Assembly (NCBI GenBank): GCA_016937795.1
Contig: JAFGVV010000016.1
Span: 37,572 to 101,571 of the forward strand
Length of the DNA: 64,000 bases
Reading direction: 5' to 3'
From: Paludibacteraceae bacterium
GTDB taxonomy: Bacteria; Bacteroidota; Bacteroidia; Bacteroidales; Paludibacteraceae
Shown: one piece after another, positions 48,256 through 57,431 of the stretch
Position numbering within the stretch: position 1 is the first letter of the stretch
Layout of the letters: each line of letters opens with the position of its first letter
Program-made: the position numbers and the translations under genes
Notes under the pieces: model-generated
Database searches by the model: none
Told to the model about the DNA's origin: nothing
Seen by the model: only the letters and a program-made list of their open reading frames with translations

Positions 48256-49076
48256 ATGAGAAAACAATATCTGACAGTTATCACATTATTTTCAATTTTG
48301 TTTTTCGCATCCTGCGGCAAACAAACTGAAAACAATACAAATCCCCGCACCGAAACGACTCAGTACCCTCGGAAATTGCAGACGCTACCAAACCCAACAC
48401 AGCAGCTCAGGTACTCGAAAAAACACAAATTCCTGTACTCTGTTATCATCGCATCGACAATCAGACCAAAGGGGACTACAGCATTACGCCCGCTACTTTC
48501 GATACGCATATGAAAGCGCTTGCCGACAGTGGCTACAGCAGTATTCAACCCGCTGAACTCTACGACTATCTTGTATTCAATAAAAACATCCCCGATAAAT
48601 CAGTGCTCATTACTTTCGACGATTCACGGTCGGAACATTTCGAAATAGCGGCTCCGGTAATGGAAAAATACGGCTTCAAAGGCGTTTTCTTTATTATGAC
48701 TATTACTCTGAATAAAAAAAACTATATGGATACCACGCAATTAGCCGGATTGGCCGCGCGCGGACACGAAGTAGGATTGCACAGCTACGACCACACAATG
48801 GCCACAAAATACAAAACTGACGACGATTGGCAGCTGAATGTGATAAAACCTTTGGCTAAATTAGGCAGAATCACTAAAAAACCTGTTGAATATTGGGCCT
48901 ACCCAAACGGCGTGTTCAATACCGAGAGTGCGGCCCGATTGCAGGAACATTTCAAACTATCATTTATACTGTCGCAAAAGCGCGATTCGGTATATCCCCT
49001 TCAAACGGTACGACGGGTCATCATTCCCGATATCAGCGCAAATGCACTAATGAAATCAATTAAACGAAACTTCTAA
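48256..49076 (+). pseudogene. polysaccharide deacetylase family lipoprotein, frameshifted
   Basis: The 5' part encodes a lipoprotein signal (LFSILFFASCGKQ), but the deacetylase domain is in another frame. That frame is open from 48330 and reads IPVLCYHRIDNQTKGDYSIT, then LITFDDSRSEHFEI, HSYDHT (His metal ligands) and WAYPNGVFN. The junction lies in 48330-48375 and is equivalent to losing one base. The ATGA at 48510 looks like a coupled start but cuts the conserved YHR region. It is either a true frameshift or a sequencing error. An intact form would be a secreted NodB-type deacetylase. Confidence 0.8.
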
Positions 49077-49100
49077 ATAAAACATTCTAAACACAATTCA

Positions 49101-50120
49101 ATGAAGCAAATAACTTTTTATCTATTATTGTTTGCGCTGGTAGCTTGTCAGCCCAAAACCGATTCAACAAAACAAACTTCCGACGATAAATCGGGCAGTG
49201 AAACTGAAAAAACCGAAGAAATTGTGCAGCCCGTCACAGTAGATTCGGCTGCTTATTTTGGCAAGCTAAACGAAATTATCAATGGCGACACTACAGGTTT
49301 GTGGCCTGTAAAAAATCAGCCGCTACCACTCAAAGGGGCCATACTGCCATTTAAACGCATTGTGGCTTACTACGGAAATCTGTACAGTAAAAAAATGGGC
49401 GTACTTGGCGAATATGCACCCGATGAATTGTGGCGCCGTTTCGATGTGGAAAAAACTGCCTGGGAAAAGGCCGACCCTAACACTCCTGTGCAACCGGCCA
49501 TTCATTATATAGCGGTGGTGGCTCAGGGAATACCCATGAGCGACAACACTTACTGCAAACGTATGCCCGAACAGCAAATTGACTCAGCGCTGAAAATTGC
49601 TGCCATGCGCAATGCCATTGTGTTTCTCGACATTCAACTGGGCCACAGCACTTATCAAAATGAAGTGCCCCGACTCGAAAAGTATCTGAAAATGCCCCAT
49701 GTACATCTCGGTATCGATCCTGAGTTTGTAATGGAAGACGGTATTATTCCGGGTAAAAAAATCGGAAAAATAGATGCTGCTGATGTCAATTATTGCAGCG
49801 ACTACTTAGCCGAGCTTGTAAAAACACATAACCTGCCTCCCAAAATTCTTATTGTACACCGCTTTACACAAGGTATGGTCAGGAATTATAAAAACATTAC
49901 GCTGAAACCCGAAGTACAAATTGTAATGCACATGGATGGCTGGGGCGAACCGGTATTGAAACGCAGCACTTACCGCCTCTACATACACAAAGAGCCTGTG
50001 CAGTTTACCGGCTTTAAACTTTTCTACAAAAACGACCTGAAAAAATCGCCCAATATACTGATGACACCCGATGACCTTATGAAACTTAAGCCTCAGCCTG
50101 TGTACATTCAGTATCAGTAA
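49101..50120 (+). CDS. uncharacterised lipoprotein
   Basis: This 339-residue protein has a lipobox LVAC (Cys16) and a Thr/Ser/Lys-rich linker up to about residue 45. The body has motifs LPFKRIVAYYGNLYSKKMG, IHYIAVVAQGIP, VFLDIQLGHSTYQNEV, HLGIDPEFVM and KILIVHRFTQGMV, suggesting a TIM-barrel-like enzyme with conserved acidic residues. I do not recognise the family. It follows the deacetylase gene by 24 bp, so the two may act together on a cell-surface glycan. It ends at a terminator. Confidence 0.75.
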   Translation: MKQITFYLLLFALVACQPKTDSTKQTSDDKSGSETEKTEEIVQPVTVDSAAYFGKLNEIINGDTTGLWPVKNQPLPLKGAILPFKRIVAYYGNLYSKKMGVLGEYAPDELWRRFDVEKTAWEKADPNTPVQPAIHYIAVVAQGIPMSDNTYCKRMPEQQIDSALKIAAMRNAIVFLDIQLGHSTYQNEVPRLEKYLKMPHVHLGIDPEFVMEDGIIPGKKIGKIDAADVNYCSDYLAELVKTHNLPPKILIVHRFTQGMVRNYKNITLKPEVQIVMHMDGWGEPVLKRSTYRLYIHKEPVQFTGFKLFYKNDLKKSPNILMTPDDLMKLKPQPVYIQYQ

Positions 50121-50150
50121 TTTAAAAACTCTTTAAGCACCGCCCATACG

Positions 50151-50200
50151 AAAAAGGCTTTAGCCGGATGACGAATCATAATCCTGCTAAAGCCTTTTTT
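50151..50200 (+). terminator. intrinsic terminator after the lipoprotein gene
   Basis: The stem GGCTTTAGC / GCTAAAGCC (50156-50164 and 50186-50194), extended by A/T pairs, is followed by six T residues. It lies 30 bp after the stop at 50120. Confidence 0.8.
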
Positions 50201-50244
50201 AATTATTTAGAAACACGATTGTCCGCTAAAAACAGTAGAAAATT

Positions 50245-50395
50245 AATTTCACTCCTACGGAGCTCTGGTGTTAACTGTAAATTGCTGACTACCATAATGT
50301 CGTCCCGATGGGACTAAAAAAAAGGCTGCATCGCAGCGAAATTATGGTAGAAAAATTCAACCAAAAAAAACTAAGCCCCGTAGGGGCAATATTAT
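50245..50395. repeat. cluster of short palindromes (REP-like spacer element)
   Basis: This gene-free spacer holds several small palindromes: GTCCCGATGGGAC (50302-50314), GCTGCATCGCAGC (50325-50337) and GCCCCGTAGGGGC (50375-50387). TACCATAAT (50290-50298) and ATTATGGTA (50341-50349) bracket the first two. The words are typical of dispersed Bacteroidota spacer repeats. It could fold into one branched RNA structure. Confidence 0.6.
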
Positions 50396-50463
50396 TCAAA
50401 ATCATGCTTTAAAAGGGTTCTCACTAATTAAAAACAGTTCTCCGGACAACAATGATTTAGATA

Positions 50464-51462
50464 CTATTTTGTAACTTCGTTCACCAATTCACGCCCTTCT
50501 ACAAAGTCCTGTATATTTTTCAGTGTGGTTTCGGCAATATTCTCCAATGCTTCCTGAGTGAAGAAAGCCTGATGCGATGTCACCACTACATTGTTGAACG
50601 AGAGCAGGCGTGCCAATACATCATCGTCCATTACCTTATTTGATCGATCTTCGAAAAAGTATTCGCTTTCCTCCTCGTACACATCCAAACCTGCCGAACC
50701 AATTTTTTTATTTTTAAGCCCATGGATCAAAGCTTGTGTATCGATGAGTTTTCCACGTCCGGTATTGATAATCATTACACCCTTTTTCATTTTCTCAATG
50801 GAAACAGCGTTTATCAGATATTCGGTTTCTTTGGTGAGCGGACAGTGCAGCGAAATAATATCAGAGCCGGCATAAAGTTCGTCGAGCGATACATATTTTA
50901 TACCCTCGCGTATAGCAAAATCATGGTCGGGATATACATCATAAGCCAGCACTTCCAGACCCATACTTCGCAATATTTTAATCAGTATTTTGGCAATTTT
51001 CCCCGTCCCGATAATACCGGCAGTCTTACCATTCATATCGAAGCCCATCAACCCCGACAGAGCAAAGTTCCCTTCGCGCGTACGGTTGTATGCCTTATGC
51101 GTTTTACGGTTCAGTGTAAGCATCAGAGCCAGAGTATGTTCGGCAACAGCATATGGCGAATATGCCGGAACACGAACTACTTTCAACTTATCATGTGCAG
51201 CTTTCAGGTCTACATTGTTGTATCCTGCACAACGAAGCGCTATTAACTTCACTCCATTGGCTGTCATTTCGTCAATCACCGGCGCATCAGCCACTGCATT
51301 TACAAACACACAAACCACATCCATCCCTTTGGTCAGTGGCACATTGTTGATATTCAAATGCTCTTTAAAATACTTTATTTCAAAACCATATTTCATATTC
51401 GCTTTATTGAACGAACTCTCATCATAAGGCTTTGCATCGAAAAACGCTACTTTTACACTCAT
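50464..51462 (-). CDS. ldhA: D-lactate dehydrogenase / 2-hydroxyacid dehydrogenase
   Basis: This 332-residue NAD-dependent enzyme has VAFFDAKPYDE at the start. The NAD motif is GIIGTGKIAK near residue 150. The catalytic Arg is in ALRCAGYNNVD and the catalytic His in VTSHQAFFT. The length and N-terminus match fermentative LdhA, which reduces pyruvate to D-lactate. It is a single gene between two repeat-rich spacers. Confidence 0.9.
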   Translation of the reverse strand: MSVKVAFFDAKPYDESSFNKANMKYGFEIKYFKEHLNINNVPLTKGMDVVCVFVNAVADAPVIDEMTANGVKLIALRCAGYNNVDLKAAHDKLKVVRVPAYSPYAVAEHTLALMLTLNRKTHKAYNRTREGNFALSGLMGFDMNGKTAGIIGTGKIAKILIKILRSMGLEVLAYDVYPDHDFAIREGIKYVSLDELYAGSDIISLHCPLTKETEYLINAVSIEKMKKGVMIINTGRGKLIDTQALIHGLKNKKIGSAGLDVYEEESEYFFEDRSNKVMDDDVLARLLSFNNVVVTSHQAFFTQEALENIAETTLKNIQDFVEGRELVNEVTK

Positions 51463-51638
51463 CTTTTTTCTAATTTATTATTCCTGATAAAAAAACACAT
51501 CTACGGGTTAAATGTTCGGGGTCTGGGTTTAGTGTTTTGTGTTTCATCTTTCATCTTTCATCTTTCGTCTTATGTCTTTTTGAACTTAATTGTTCGTATC
51601 TTTGTTGATTAAATTACATTTCGGTAAAAACCGGCATT
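51463..51638. other. spacer with TTTCATC tandem repeats
   Basis: Between ldhA and the MITE-like copy B there is GTTTCATCTTTCATCTTTC and a further TTTCGTCTTATG unit near 51539-51576, a short-period tandem array. Nothing coding is seen. Confidence 0.5.
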
Positions 51639-51893
51639 ATAAGTAACCGATAATTATTATTGATATGTTTTTCACCACATATGGAGCATCCCGTGTATCG
51701 GGAGTCACAGTAGTTTTGAGAGTATGAGAAAAGACCAGGAACACATAAGATTATCCCAAAAATCGGAATAATTTCAGAGCTATAAAAGTATAGTCAGATA
51801 CTTTTTGCTATGTGAACTAAGTCTTTTTCCTCAAAAATTTCTATGTGTTCTATTGTGTGAGAAATATATCATTAAATATTTCAATGTACTTAT
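51639..51893 (-). repeat. MITE-like dispersed element, copy B
   Basis: This is the second copy of the element at 33774-34025, in reverse orientation. Terminal inverted repeats start ATAAGTAACCGAT on the left and, inverted, ATAAGTACATTG on the right. It sits between ldhA and ygiQ and encodes no protein. Target duplications are not evident. Confidence 0.78.
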
Positions 51894-51940
51894 GTTGATA
51901 AATACCGATTTGATTTTTGTGTTTTATAAATAAACTTATC

Positions 51941-53764
51941 ATGCCTCAAAAAACATATTTACTTACCGATTTTCTGCCTACTACTAAAAAAGAACTTGAA
52001 ATACGTGGCTGGGACGAAGTGGACATCGTCTTCTTTACCGGCGATGCCTATATCGATCATCCTGCTTTTGGCGCTGCCGTCATTGGTCGGATTATTGAAT
52101 CGGAAGGACTGAAAGTGGCCATCGTTCCGCAACCGAACTGGCGCGACGATCTACGTGATTTTAAAAAAATGGGACGCCCGCGCATGTTTTTTGCCGTGAG
52201 TGGCGGCAATATGGATTCGATGGTAAACCATTATACTGCCAACAAACGCTTACGCTCCGACGATGCTTATTCGCCCGACGGTAAGCCGGGTTTACGTCCC
52301 GATTATGCCACCATCACTTATTCGCGCATTATCAAAAAGCTTTTTCCCGATGTGCCACTGCTTATTGGTGGCATTGAGGCTTCGTTACGACGATTTACGC
52401 ACTACGACTACTGGTCGGACAAGCTGATGACCAGCATATTGGTGGATTCAGGGGCCGATATGCTGATTTATGGAAATGGTGAAAAACCACTCCGCGAACT
52501 ACTACATCAGCTTCGGGAAGGAAAAACATTCGCAGAGCTGACCGACATTCCGCAGACTTCTTTTCTGCGCAAAGAACTGCCCGCATCACAATGGCAGGAC
52601 ATCACACTTGTGGACCATGAGACCTGCCTGCGCGACAAGAAACTTTATGCCTCAAACTTCCGTCATATCGAAGAGGAATCGAACCGCATCGAAGCTAATC
52701 GCCTGCTGCAAAAAACCGGTAACCGCTGGGTAGTTGTTAATCCTCCTTACGCACCGCTTACCGAAGCTGAGCTCGATGCGTCCTTCGATTTACCCTATAC
52801 CCGACTGCCACATCCCAAATACAAGGAGAAACGCATTCCGGCTTACGAAATGATTAAGTTCTCGGTAAACCTGCACCGTGGATGCTTTGGTGGATGTGCA
52901 TTTTGTACTATTTCGGCCCACCAGGGTAAGTTTATTGTATCCCGATCAAAGGAATCAATTCTGAAAGAGGTGGAAAAAGTGACCGAAATGCCCGAATTTA
53001 AAGGTTATATCAGCGACCTGGGCGGCCCGTCGGCTAATATGTATGGCATGAAGGGCAAGGATATGGAAATATGCAAAAAGTGTAAGAAACCTTCCTGCAT
53101 TTTTCCAAAGGTTTGCTTTAACCTCGATACCAACCATAGCCGACTGACCGATGTGTATCGCGCTGTGGATAAAATACCCGGCATCAAAAAGTCATTTATC
53201 GGAAGTGGTATCCGCTACGATATTCTATTAGCCGATGGCAAAGATGAAGAAACAAAACGCAGTCACGAAGAATACATGCGCGAGGTAATTACCAACCATG
53301 TATCCGGACGACTGAAAGTGGCTCCCGAGCATACTTCCGACGATGTACTCAAAGTGATGCGCAAGCCCTCGTTTGAGTATTTTGGTAAGTTCAAAGCCTT
53401 TTTCGACCGTGTAAACCGTGAAGCAGGACTCAATCAGCAACTTATCCCCTACTTTATCTCGAGCCATCCGGCTTCAAAAAAAGAAGACATGGCCGACTTA
53501 GCCATACAAACCAAACGTTTCGACTTTAAACTTGAGCAGGTACAGGACTTTACGCCCACACCCATGACAGTTGCAACCGAAATTTACTACTCAGGATATC
53601 ATCCTTACACGCTAGAGCCTGTGTTTACTGCACGCACAAAGGACGAAAAACTCGAGCAGCGAAAGTTCTTCTTTTGGTACAAAAACGAATACCGACAGCA
53701 GATTATGCGCGACTTTCAACGCATGAAACGACCCGACCTGCAAAAGAAATTGTTTGGAAAATAA
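51941..53764 (+). CDS. YgiQ family radical SAM protein
   Basis: This 607-residue protein has an N-terminal B12-binding-like region with LPTTKKELEIRGWDEVD and GDAYIDHPAFG. The radical SAM cluster motif is CFGGCAFC (CxxxCxxC) near residue 315, followed by ISAHQGKFIVSRS. A second Cys group ICKKCKKPSC may bind a metal. The family is widespread but the reaction is unknown. I chose the ATG at 51941 (MPQKTYLLTDFLP) over 51917. It ends at a bidirectional terminator. Confidence 0.9.
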   Translation: MPQKTYLLTDFLPTTKKELEIRGWDEVDIVFFTGDAYIDHPAFGAAVIGRIIESEGLKVAIVPQPNWRDDLRDFKKMGRPRMFFAVSGGNMDSMVNHYTANKRLRSDDAYSPDGKPGLRPDYATITYSRIIKKLFPDVPLLIGGIEASLRRFTHYDYWSDKLMTSILVDSGADMLIYGNGEKPLRELLHQLREGKTFAELTDIPQTSFLRKELPASQWQDITLVDHETCLRDKKLYASNFRHIEEESNRIEANRLLQKTGNRWVVVNPPYAPLTEAELDASFDLPYTRLPHPKYKEKRIPAYEMIKFSVNLHRGCFGGCAFCTISAHQGKFIVSRSKESILKEVEKVTEMPEFKGYISDLGGPSANMYGMKGKDMEICKKCKKPSCIFPKVCFNLDTNHSRLTDVYRAVDKIPGIKKSFIGSGIRYDILLADGKDEETKRSHEEYMREVITNHVSGRLKVAPEHTSDDVLKVMRKPSFEYFGKFKAFFDRVNREAGLNQQLIPYFISSHPASKKEDMADLAIQTKRFDFKLEQVQDFTPTPMTVATEIYYSGYHPYTLEPVFTARTKDEKLEQRKFFFWYKNEYRQQIMRDFQRMKRPDLQKKLFGK

Positions 53765-53780
53765 GTAGTAATTATTAAAA

Positions 53781-53817
53781 AAACGCTGCTCCACTAAATT
53801 AACAGGGAGCAGCGTTT
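53781..53817. terminator. bidirectional terminator between ygiQ and osmC
   Basis: A 12-bp perfect stem AAACGCTGCTCC / GGAGCAGCGTTT (53781-53792 and 53806-53817) is flanked by A and T runs and lies between convergent stops at 53764 and 53854. Confidence 0.85.
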
Positions 53818-53853
53818 GAGTTTTAACAATAATCTTTTAGAAATGTTCGGGCA

Positions 53854-54279
53854 TCAGCCTTCTACTATCTTAATTTCGGAAGTTACCGGAATGGCTTTGC
53901 GATAAAGCGCTCCCACTCCACAATAAGTTTCTTCCGACATGCGCACAGCCTTTTCTATTTTTGCCACAGGCAAATCTGTGCCTGTAATGGTATAAACCAC
54001 ATGCATACTTTTATAATGCACCGGATGCTCATCGGTGAGCTCTCCCTGCACCTCCATATCGAGCGCCTTTATTTCCACACGCATTTTTTTCAATATCGAT
54101 ACAATATCCATCCCCGTACAACCACTGAGCGATGCTAATTGAAGCTTTTTAGGCCCGGGACCCAAATCTTTACTCCCCGACGCTACAGGCGCATCCATTA
54201 TTAACTTGTGATTATCTATTTCAGCCTGAAAAGTCAAATCGCCTTTCCATTGCGTTTTAATTACATGTTTTTCCGACAT
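53854..54279 (-). CDS. OsmC family protein
   Basis: This 141-residue protein starts MSEKHVIKTQWKGDLTFQAE. It has the redox cysteine regions SLSGCTGMDIVSIL and ETYCGVGALYRKA, typical of OsmC/Ohr-like proteins that reduce organic peroxides or related substrates. I chose the ATG at 54279; the longer frame to 54315 adds an unlikely hydrophobic tail. It is convergent with ygiQ. Confidence 0.87.
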   Translation of the reverse strand: MSEKHVIKTQWKGDLTFQAEIDNHKLIMDAPVASGSKDLGPGPKKLQLASLSGCTGMDIVSILKKMRVEIKALDMEVQGELTDEHPVHYKSMHVVYTITGTDLPVAKIEKAVRMSEETYCGVGALYRKAIPVTSEIKIVEG

Positions 54280-54343
54280 AATTCTTTTGTTTAAAAAATG
54301 ATTACACAAAAACAAACGCTCAAAGGATGGAATTTGTTTAAGA

Positions 54344-54423
54344 GTTTCAGGGGTTTCAATTTGAAAATTTGAAAATTGAAATTTGAAGATTTTGGACTAC
54401 GGAAGTGATTCTCAATTAATCAC
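54344..54423. repeat. inverted-repeat arm left of the GH13 gene
   Basis: This 80-bp arm contains TTTGAAGATTTTGGACTACG and TCTCAATTAATCAC. It matches the reverse complement of 57153-57233 on the other side of the GH13 lipoprotein gene, apart from small length changes in the TTTGAAAAT run. The arms are 2.9 kb apart at their outer ends. Confidence 0.65.
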
Positions 54424-54651
54424 AGGTTTCACAGTTCAAAAGTTTTAGAGTTTTGGGTTTTGCATTTAGGAAACGGTTTTCATAACCAGGATGAGAAGCC
54501 ATCCAGCACCCGTGGCACAACAAACCGGGATTAATGCACAAAACTGTATCGACGCGTTAATATTGAATTCAGACAGAGTGTCATCCCGAGAGTAACGAGG
54601 GATCAAATGGAAACCCTGAAACCCATGAAACCCACGAAACCCTCTTTAATC
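54424..54651. repeat. spacer with dispersed and tandem repeats
   Basis: The spacer carries a copy of the widespread repeat word GTCATCCCGAGAGTAACGAG (54580-54599, then GGATC) and a tandem GAAACCC array with about 9-bp period (near 54611-54641). No gene is seen. Confidence 0.55.
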
Positions 54652-57033
54652 CTACCTGTAAATCACTTCCACACCATAAGCCGGCAATTTCACGCTGAGT
54701 TCGCTGTTCGTCAGTTCAAATGCGTTTCCATTAAATGCTTTCAGACCTGTGGCTTTCAGCACGTCAGGTAGTGTTGCCTTTATTTCTTTCGGCTCACTGC
54801 TATTGTTGAGTATAACCACTGCTTCGCTATCGAAGTATTTGCGCGCATACACCCAGCTATCGGCTTTTGTGTCCACATCGATAAAGCTACCATACATAAA
54901 CACAGGCTCGCTGCGACGAAGTTTAGCCAATCGGCTTACGCCCTCGAAAAGCTTTTGCTCACGGGCATTCAGACCTTCGAAACGCATCATGCGACGACTG
55001 TCGGGGTCGTTGCCACCAGTCATACCTATCTCGTCGCCATAATATATTACAGGAACACCGGGAATGGTAAGGTTAAAAGCATGGAAAAGCAGAAACTTAT
55101 CGTAAGCTATCGAATCGGTAATTCCAATTTCGCGGCTCCAGCCTGCGGCTTTGGCATCCTCGCCAAACTGCACATCGCCTGAGGCATAAGCCATAAAGCG
55201 TGCTTTGTCGTGATTGCCCGAGATATAGCCCATCAAATTGTGATGCCCATACATTTGCAGACTCGAACGAAGCACACTTTGCACACGCCTAAGGTCGGCA
55301 CCGCCCACACCAGCAAAAGTTGTATTGGCAATGTCGAACACATTGAAGTCGAACTGACCATCGAGCATGCCTGTGGTCAGGTAACTTGCTATCAGGCGCG
55401 GACTACCATATGTCTCGCCAATCTGATAATTCATTTTGTCGGGGAAATTTTGCTTCATTTTCAGTGTTAGCATACGCCAAAACTCTAAGTTTACATGCTT
55501 ACAGGCATCGTGACGGAAACCATCGAGTTTGAACTCTTTCATCCAATATATAGCTGAGTCGGTCATCATTTCCACCACTTTCGGATTGGAAAAATCGAGC
55601 GATGGCATAAATGTATCGAACCAGGTGGTAAGACGCTGCTCGTCCCACTTCTCCACATTCAAAGTGCCATCGGGCAAATACAAATCTGTTGCGAATTCGG
55701 GATGCTCTTTGTAAAGAGGGTGTTCTTCGTGTACATGATTAGCCACATAGTCGAGCAATACATTTACCTGATGCTCATGGGCTTTGGTCACCAGCGTTTT
55801 CAGTTCGTCGTTTGTACCAAAGCGAAAATCCACTTTCGACGACGACACAGGCCAGTAACCATGATATCCGGAGAATTTTGTGTTCGCAGGAGCATAAAAA
55901 CCATAGGGTTCGAGCGGATTCTGATTGAGTGGCGAAAGCCATAGTGTGTTTACGCCAAGTTTTTCGAAATACTTATCTTCTATCTTTTGTTGCAATCCGG
56001 CAAGGTCGCCACCTCTGAAATCCACACGCGGATCCACATCGTCGCGGTTCAGCGGATGGTCGTTCAGCGTATCGCCATTCATAAACCTGTCAACCAACAT
56101 AAAGTACATTACCTGCGCATGTTTGTCGGTACGGGTAAGCTGACTGCTTTGCATAAGCACATCGCCCTTGTGAAGCGGGATAAGCAGATCGTTGCTCACC
56201 CCATGATGATTCGAAGCCCACACACGCACAAACGAGCGTTGCAGCTCGCGAGCCTCAGCGGGAATATCGAAAGTAATAAGGCCATTCAGCACTTTTATAA
56301 AGTTATCGGGCAGACGGTAGTTTTGCCAATACACATACACATTTTCCACTTCGTTTTGCACTGTAAGCATAATTTTTTTATCGCTGGTTCTTTCGCTGTA
56401 CAGCACAGGAAACAGATGACTTTTGCCCGGTACCTCGAGTATCGAGTTATACTTGCCGAAACCATTATCAACCTTCTGAGGATTGTTGGCATCGTGGTTC
56501 TGGTCGCCATCTAAGTTCATTTGATACAGGTAAGTACCCGGACTAAGCTGAAGTTCCACTTCATACAATCCCTGAGCATTTGATTGCAGATCGGGGGTGC
56601 GCGAGGGTGTCCAGTCATTCATCTGTCCTGCTATCTGAATGCGGTTGTATTTTTTCCCCTGAGCATCGAAAGTAAACTTATAAGCCGTTTTATCAGTCTT
56701 CCGACATGGAACGGAATATGCCACACCTTTTACATGAATTTTAAGGTCAACAAACTGCTCTGTTTCGGGACTTACATCAACCGTGGCAATGGTTTTGTCT
56801 GCATTCATACTGATTTTTACAGTCTGCGAACTGCTGGTCACCGAGTCGATACTCTCAGGCTTCAGAATAAAATCCTGAAGATAAATGTCGTTCGCGCCCA
56901 TTTCGAGCGTCAGCAGCGAGTTCAGATTGCGATTGTCGGGCGAAGTGGCCGGCTGTCGAAGCGCAGGCTGACATGCTGTGAGTGCATAAGCAAGCAGCCC
57001 TGCGAACCATAAATGTTTTGTTTTGAATAACAT
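54652..57033 (-). CDS. GH13 alpha-amylase family lipoprotein
   Basis: This 793-residue protein has a lipobox LTAC (Cys20), so it is outer-surface or periplasmic. Residues about 25-110 form an extra domain; 115-190 look like a CBM48-like domain (FTFDAQGKKYNRIQIAGQM); then a cyclomaltodextrinase-type N-domain precedes the catalytic barrel (about 310-690). Catalytic motifs: DYVANH, GFRHDACKH (nucleophile Asp), GETYGSP (acid/base Glu) and GNHDKARF. It resembles neopullulanase/SusA-type starch enzymes. No susC/susD pair lies near it; inverted repeats bracket it. Confidence 0.9.
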   Translation of the reverse strand: MLFKTKHLWFAGLLAYALTACQPALRQPATSPDNRNLNSLLTLEMGANDIYLQDFILKPESIDSVTSSSQTVKISMNADKTIATVDVSPETEQFVDLKIHVKGVAYSVPCRKTDKTAYKFTFDAQGKKYNRIQIAGQMNDWTPSRTPDLQSNAQGLYEVELQLSPGTYLYQMNLDGDQNHDANNPQKVDNGFGKYNSILEVPGKSHLFPVLYSERTSDKKIMLTVQNEVENVYVYWQNYRLPDNFIKVLNGLITFDIPAEARELQRSFVRVWASNHHGVSNDLLIPLHKGDVLMQSSQLTRTDKHAQVMYFMLVDRFMNGDTLNDHPLNRDDVDPRVDFRGGDLAGLQQKIEDKYFEKLGVNTLWLSPLNQNPLEPYGFYAPANTKFSGYHGYWPVSSSKVDFRFGTNDELKTLVTKAHEHQVNVLLDYVANHVHEEHPLYKEHPEFATDLYLPDGTLNVEKWDEQRLTTWFDTFMPSLDFSNPKVVEMMTDSAIYWMKEFKLDGFRHDACKHVNLEFWRMLTLKMKQNFPDKMNYQIGETYGSPRLIASYLTTGMLDGQFDFNVFDIANTTFAGVGGADLRRVQSVLRSSLQMYGHHNLMGYISGNHDKARFMAYASGDVQFGEDAKAAGWSREIGITDSIAYDKFLLFHAFNLTIPGVPVIYYGDEIGMTGGNDPDSRRMMRFEGLNAREQKLFEGVSRLAKLRRSEPVFMYGSFIDVDTKADSWVYARKYFDSEAVVILNNSSEPKEIKATLPDVLKATGLKAFNGNAFELTNSELSVKLPAYGVEVIYR

Positions 57034-57152
57034 AAGTTCCTTATTTACAATTTATATATTTACAATTGAGTATGCATAATTAAGAACAAAGAGCAAAGAA
57101 CAAAGACAAAAGAGCCGGGAACAAAGAGCCAAAACTAAAGACTGTGTGACGC
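57034..57152. other. spacer with AAAGAACAAAGAC-type repeats
   Basis: Upstream of the GH13 start the spacer has short-period AACAAAGAGCAAAGAACAAA sequence and related units (about 57081-57140). No gene is seen. Confidence 0.5.
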
Positions 57153-57233
57153 GTGATTTATTGAGAATTACTTCCGTAGTCCAAAAATCTTCAAATCTTC
57201 AAATTTCAAATCTTCAAATTTATCCCCTGAAAC
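57153..57233. repeat. inverted-repeat arm right of the GH13 gene
   Basis: This arm matches the reverse complement of 54344-54423: GTGATTTATTGAGAATTAC, then TTCCGTAGTCC and AATCTTCAAATC units, ending TCCCCTGAAAC. Together the arms bracket the GH13 gene. Confidence 0.65.
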
Positions 57234-57337
57234 TTCTTTCATTTTACAAATTAAGCCAAAACTATCGACATTAAAAAATAGCAGTTCTAAAATAGCATTT
57301 ACAGTCTATGCAAACGATTGCCGAAGCATAAAAAAGA

Positions 57338-57360
57338 AGTGCCGGACAACGCCCGACACT
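57338..57360 (-). terminator. terminator after the Spy-like gene
   Basis: On the minus strand the stem AGTGTCGG / CCGGCACT (one G-U pair) is followed by a TTCTTTTTT tail. It lies 71 bp beyond the stop at 57432. Confidence 0.6.
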
Positions 57361-57431
57361 CCATTACACAATCTGTTTTTCTAACCTTTTTTTTCTGTAA
57401 GTGAAAAATAACTACTTCCTAAACCAATAAT

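Noticed and set aside
48510..49076. Separate gene starting at ATG 48510 coupled by ATGA to the upstream frame
   Set aside because: The conserved YHR region of the deacetylase lies upstream of this ATG in the same frame, so it is an internal Met of a frameshifted gene.
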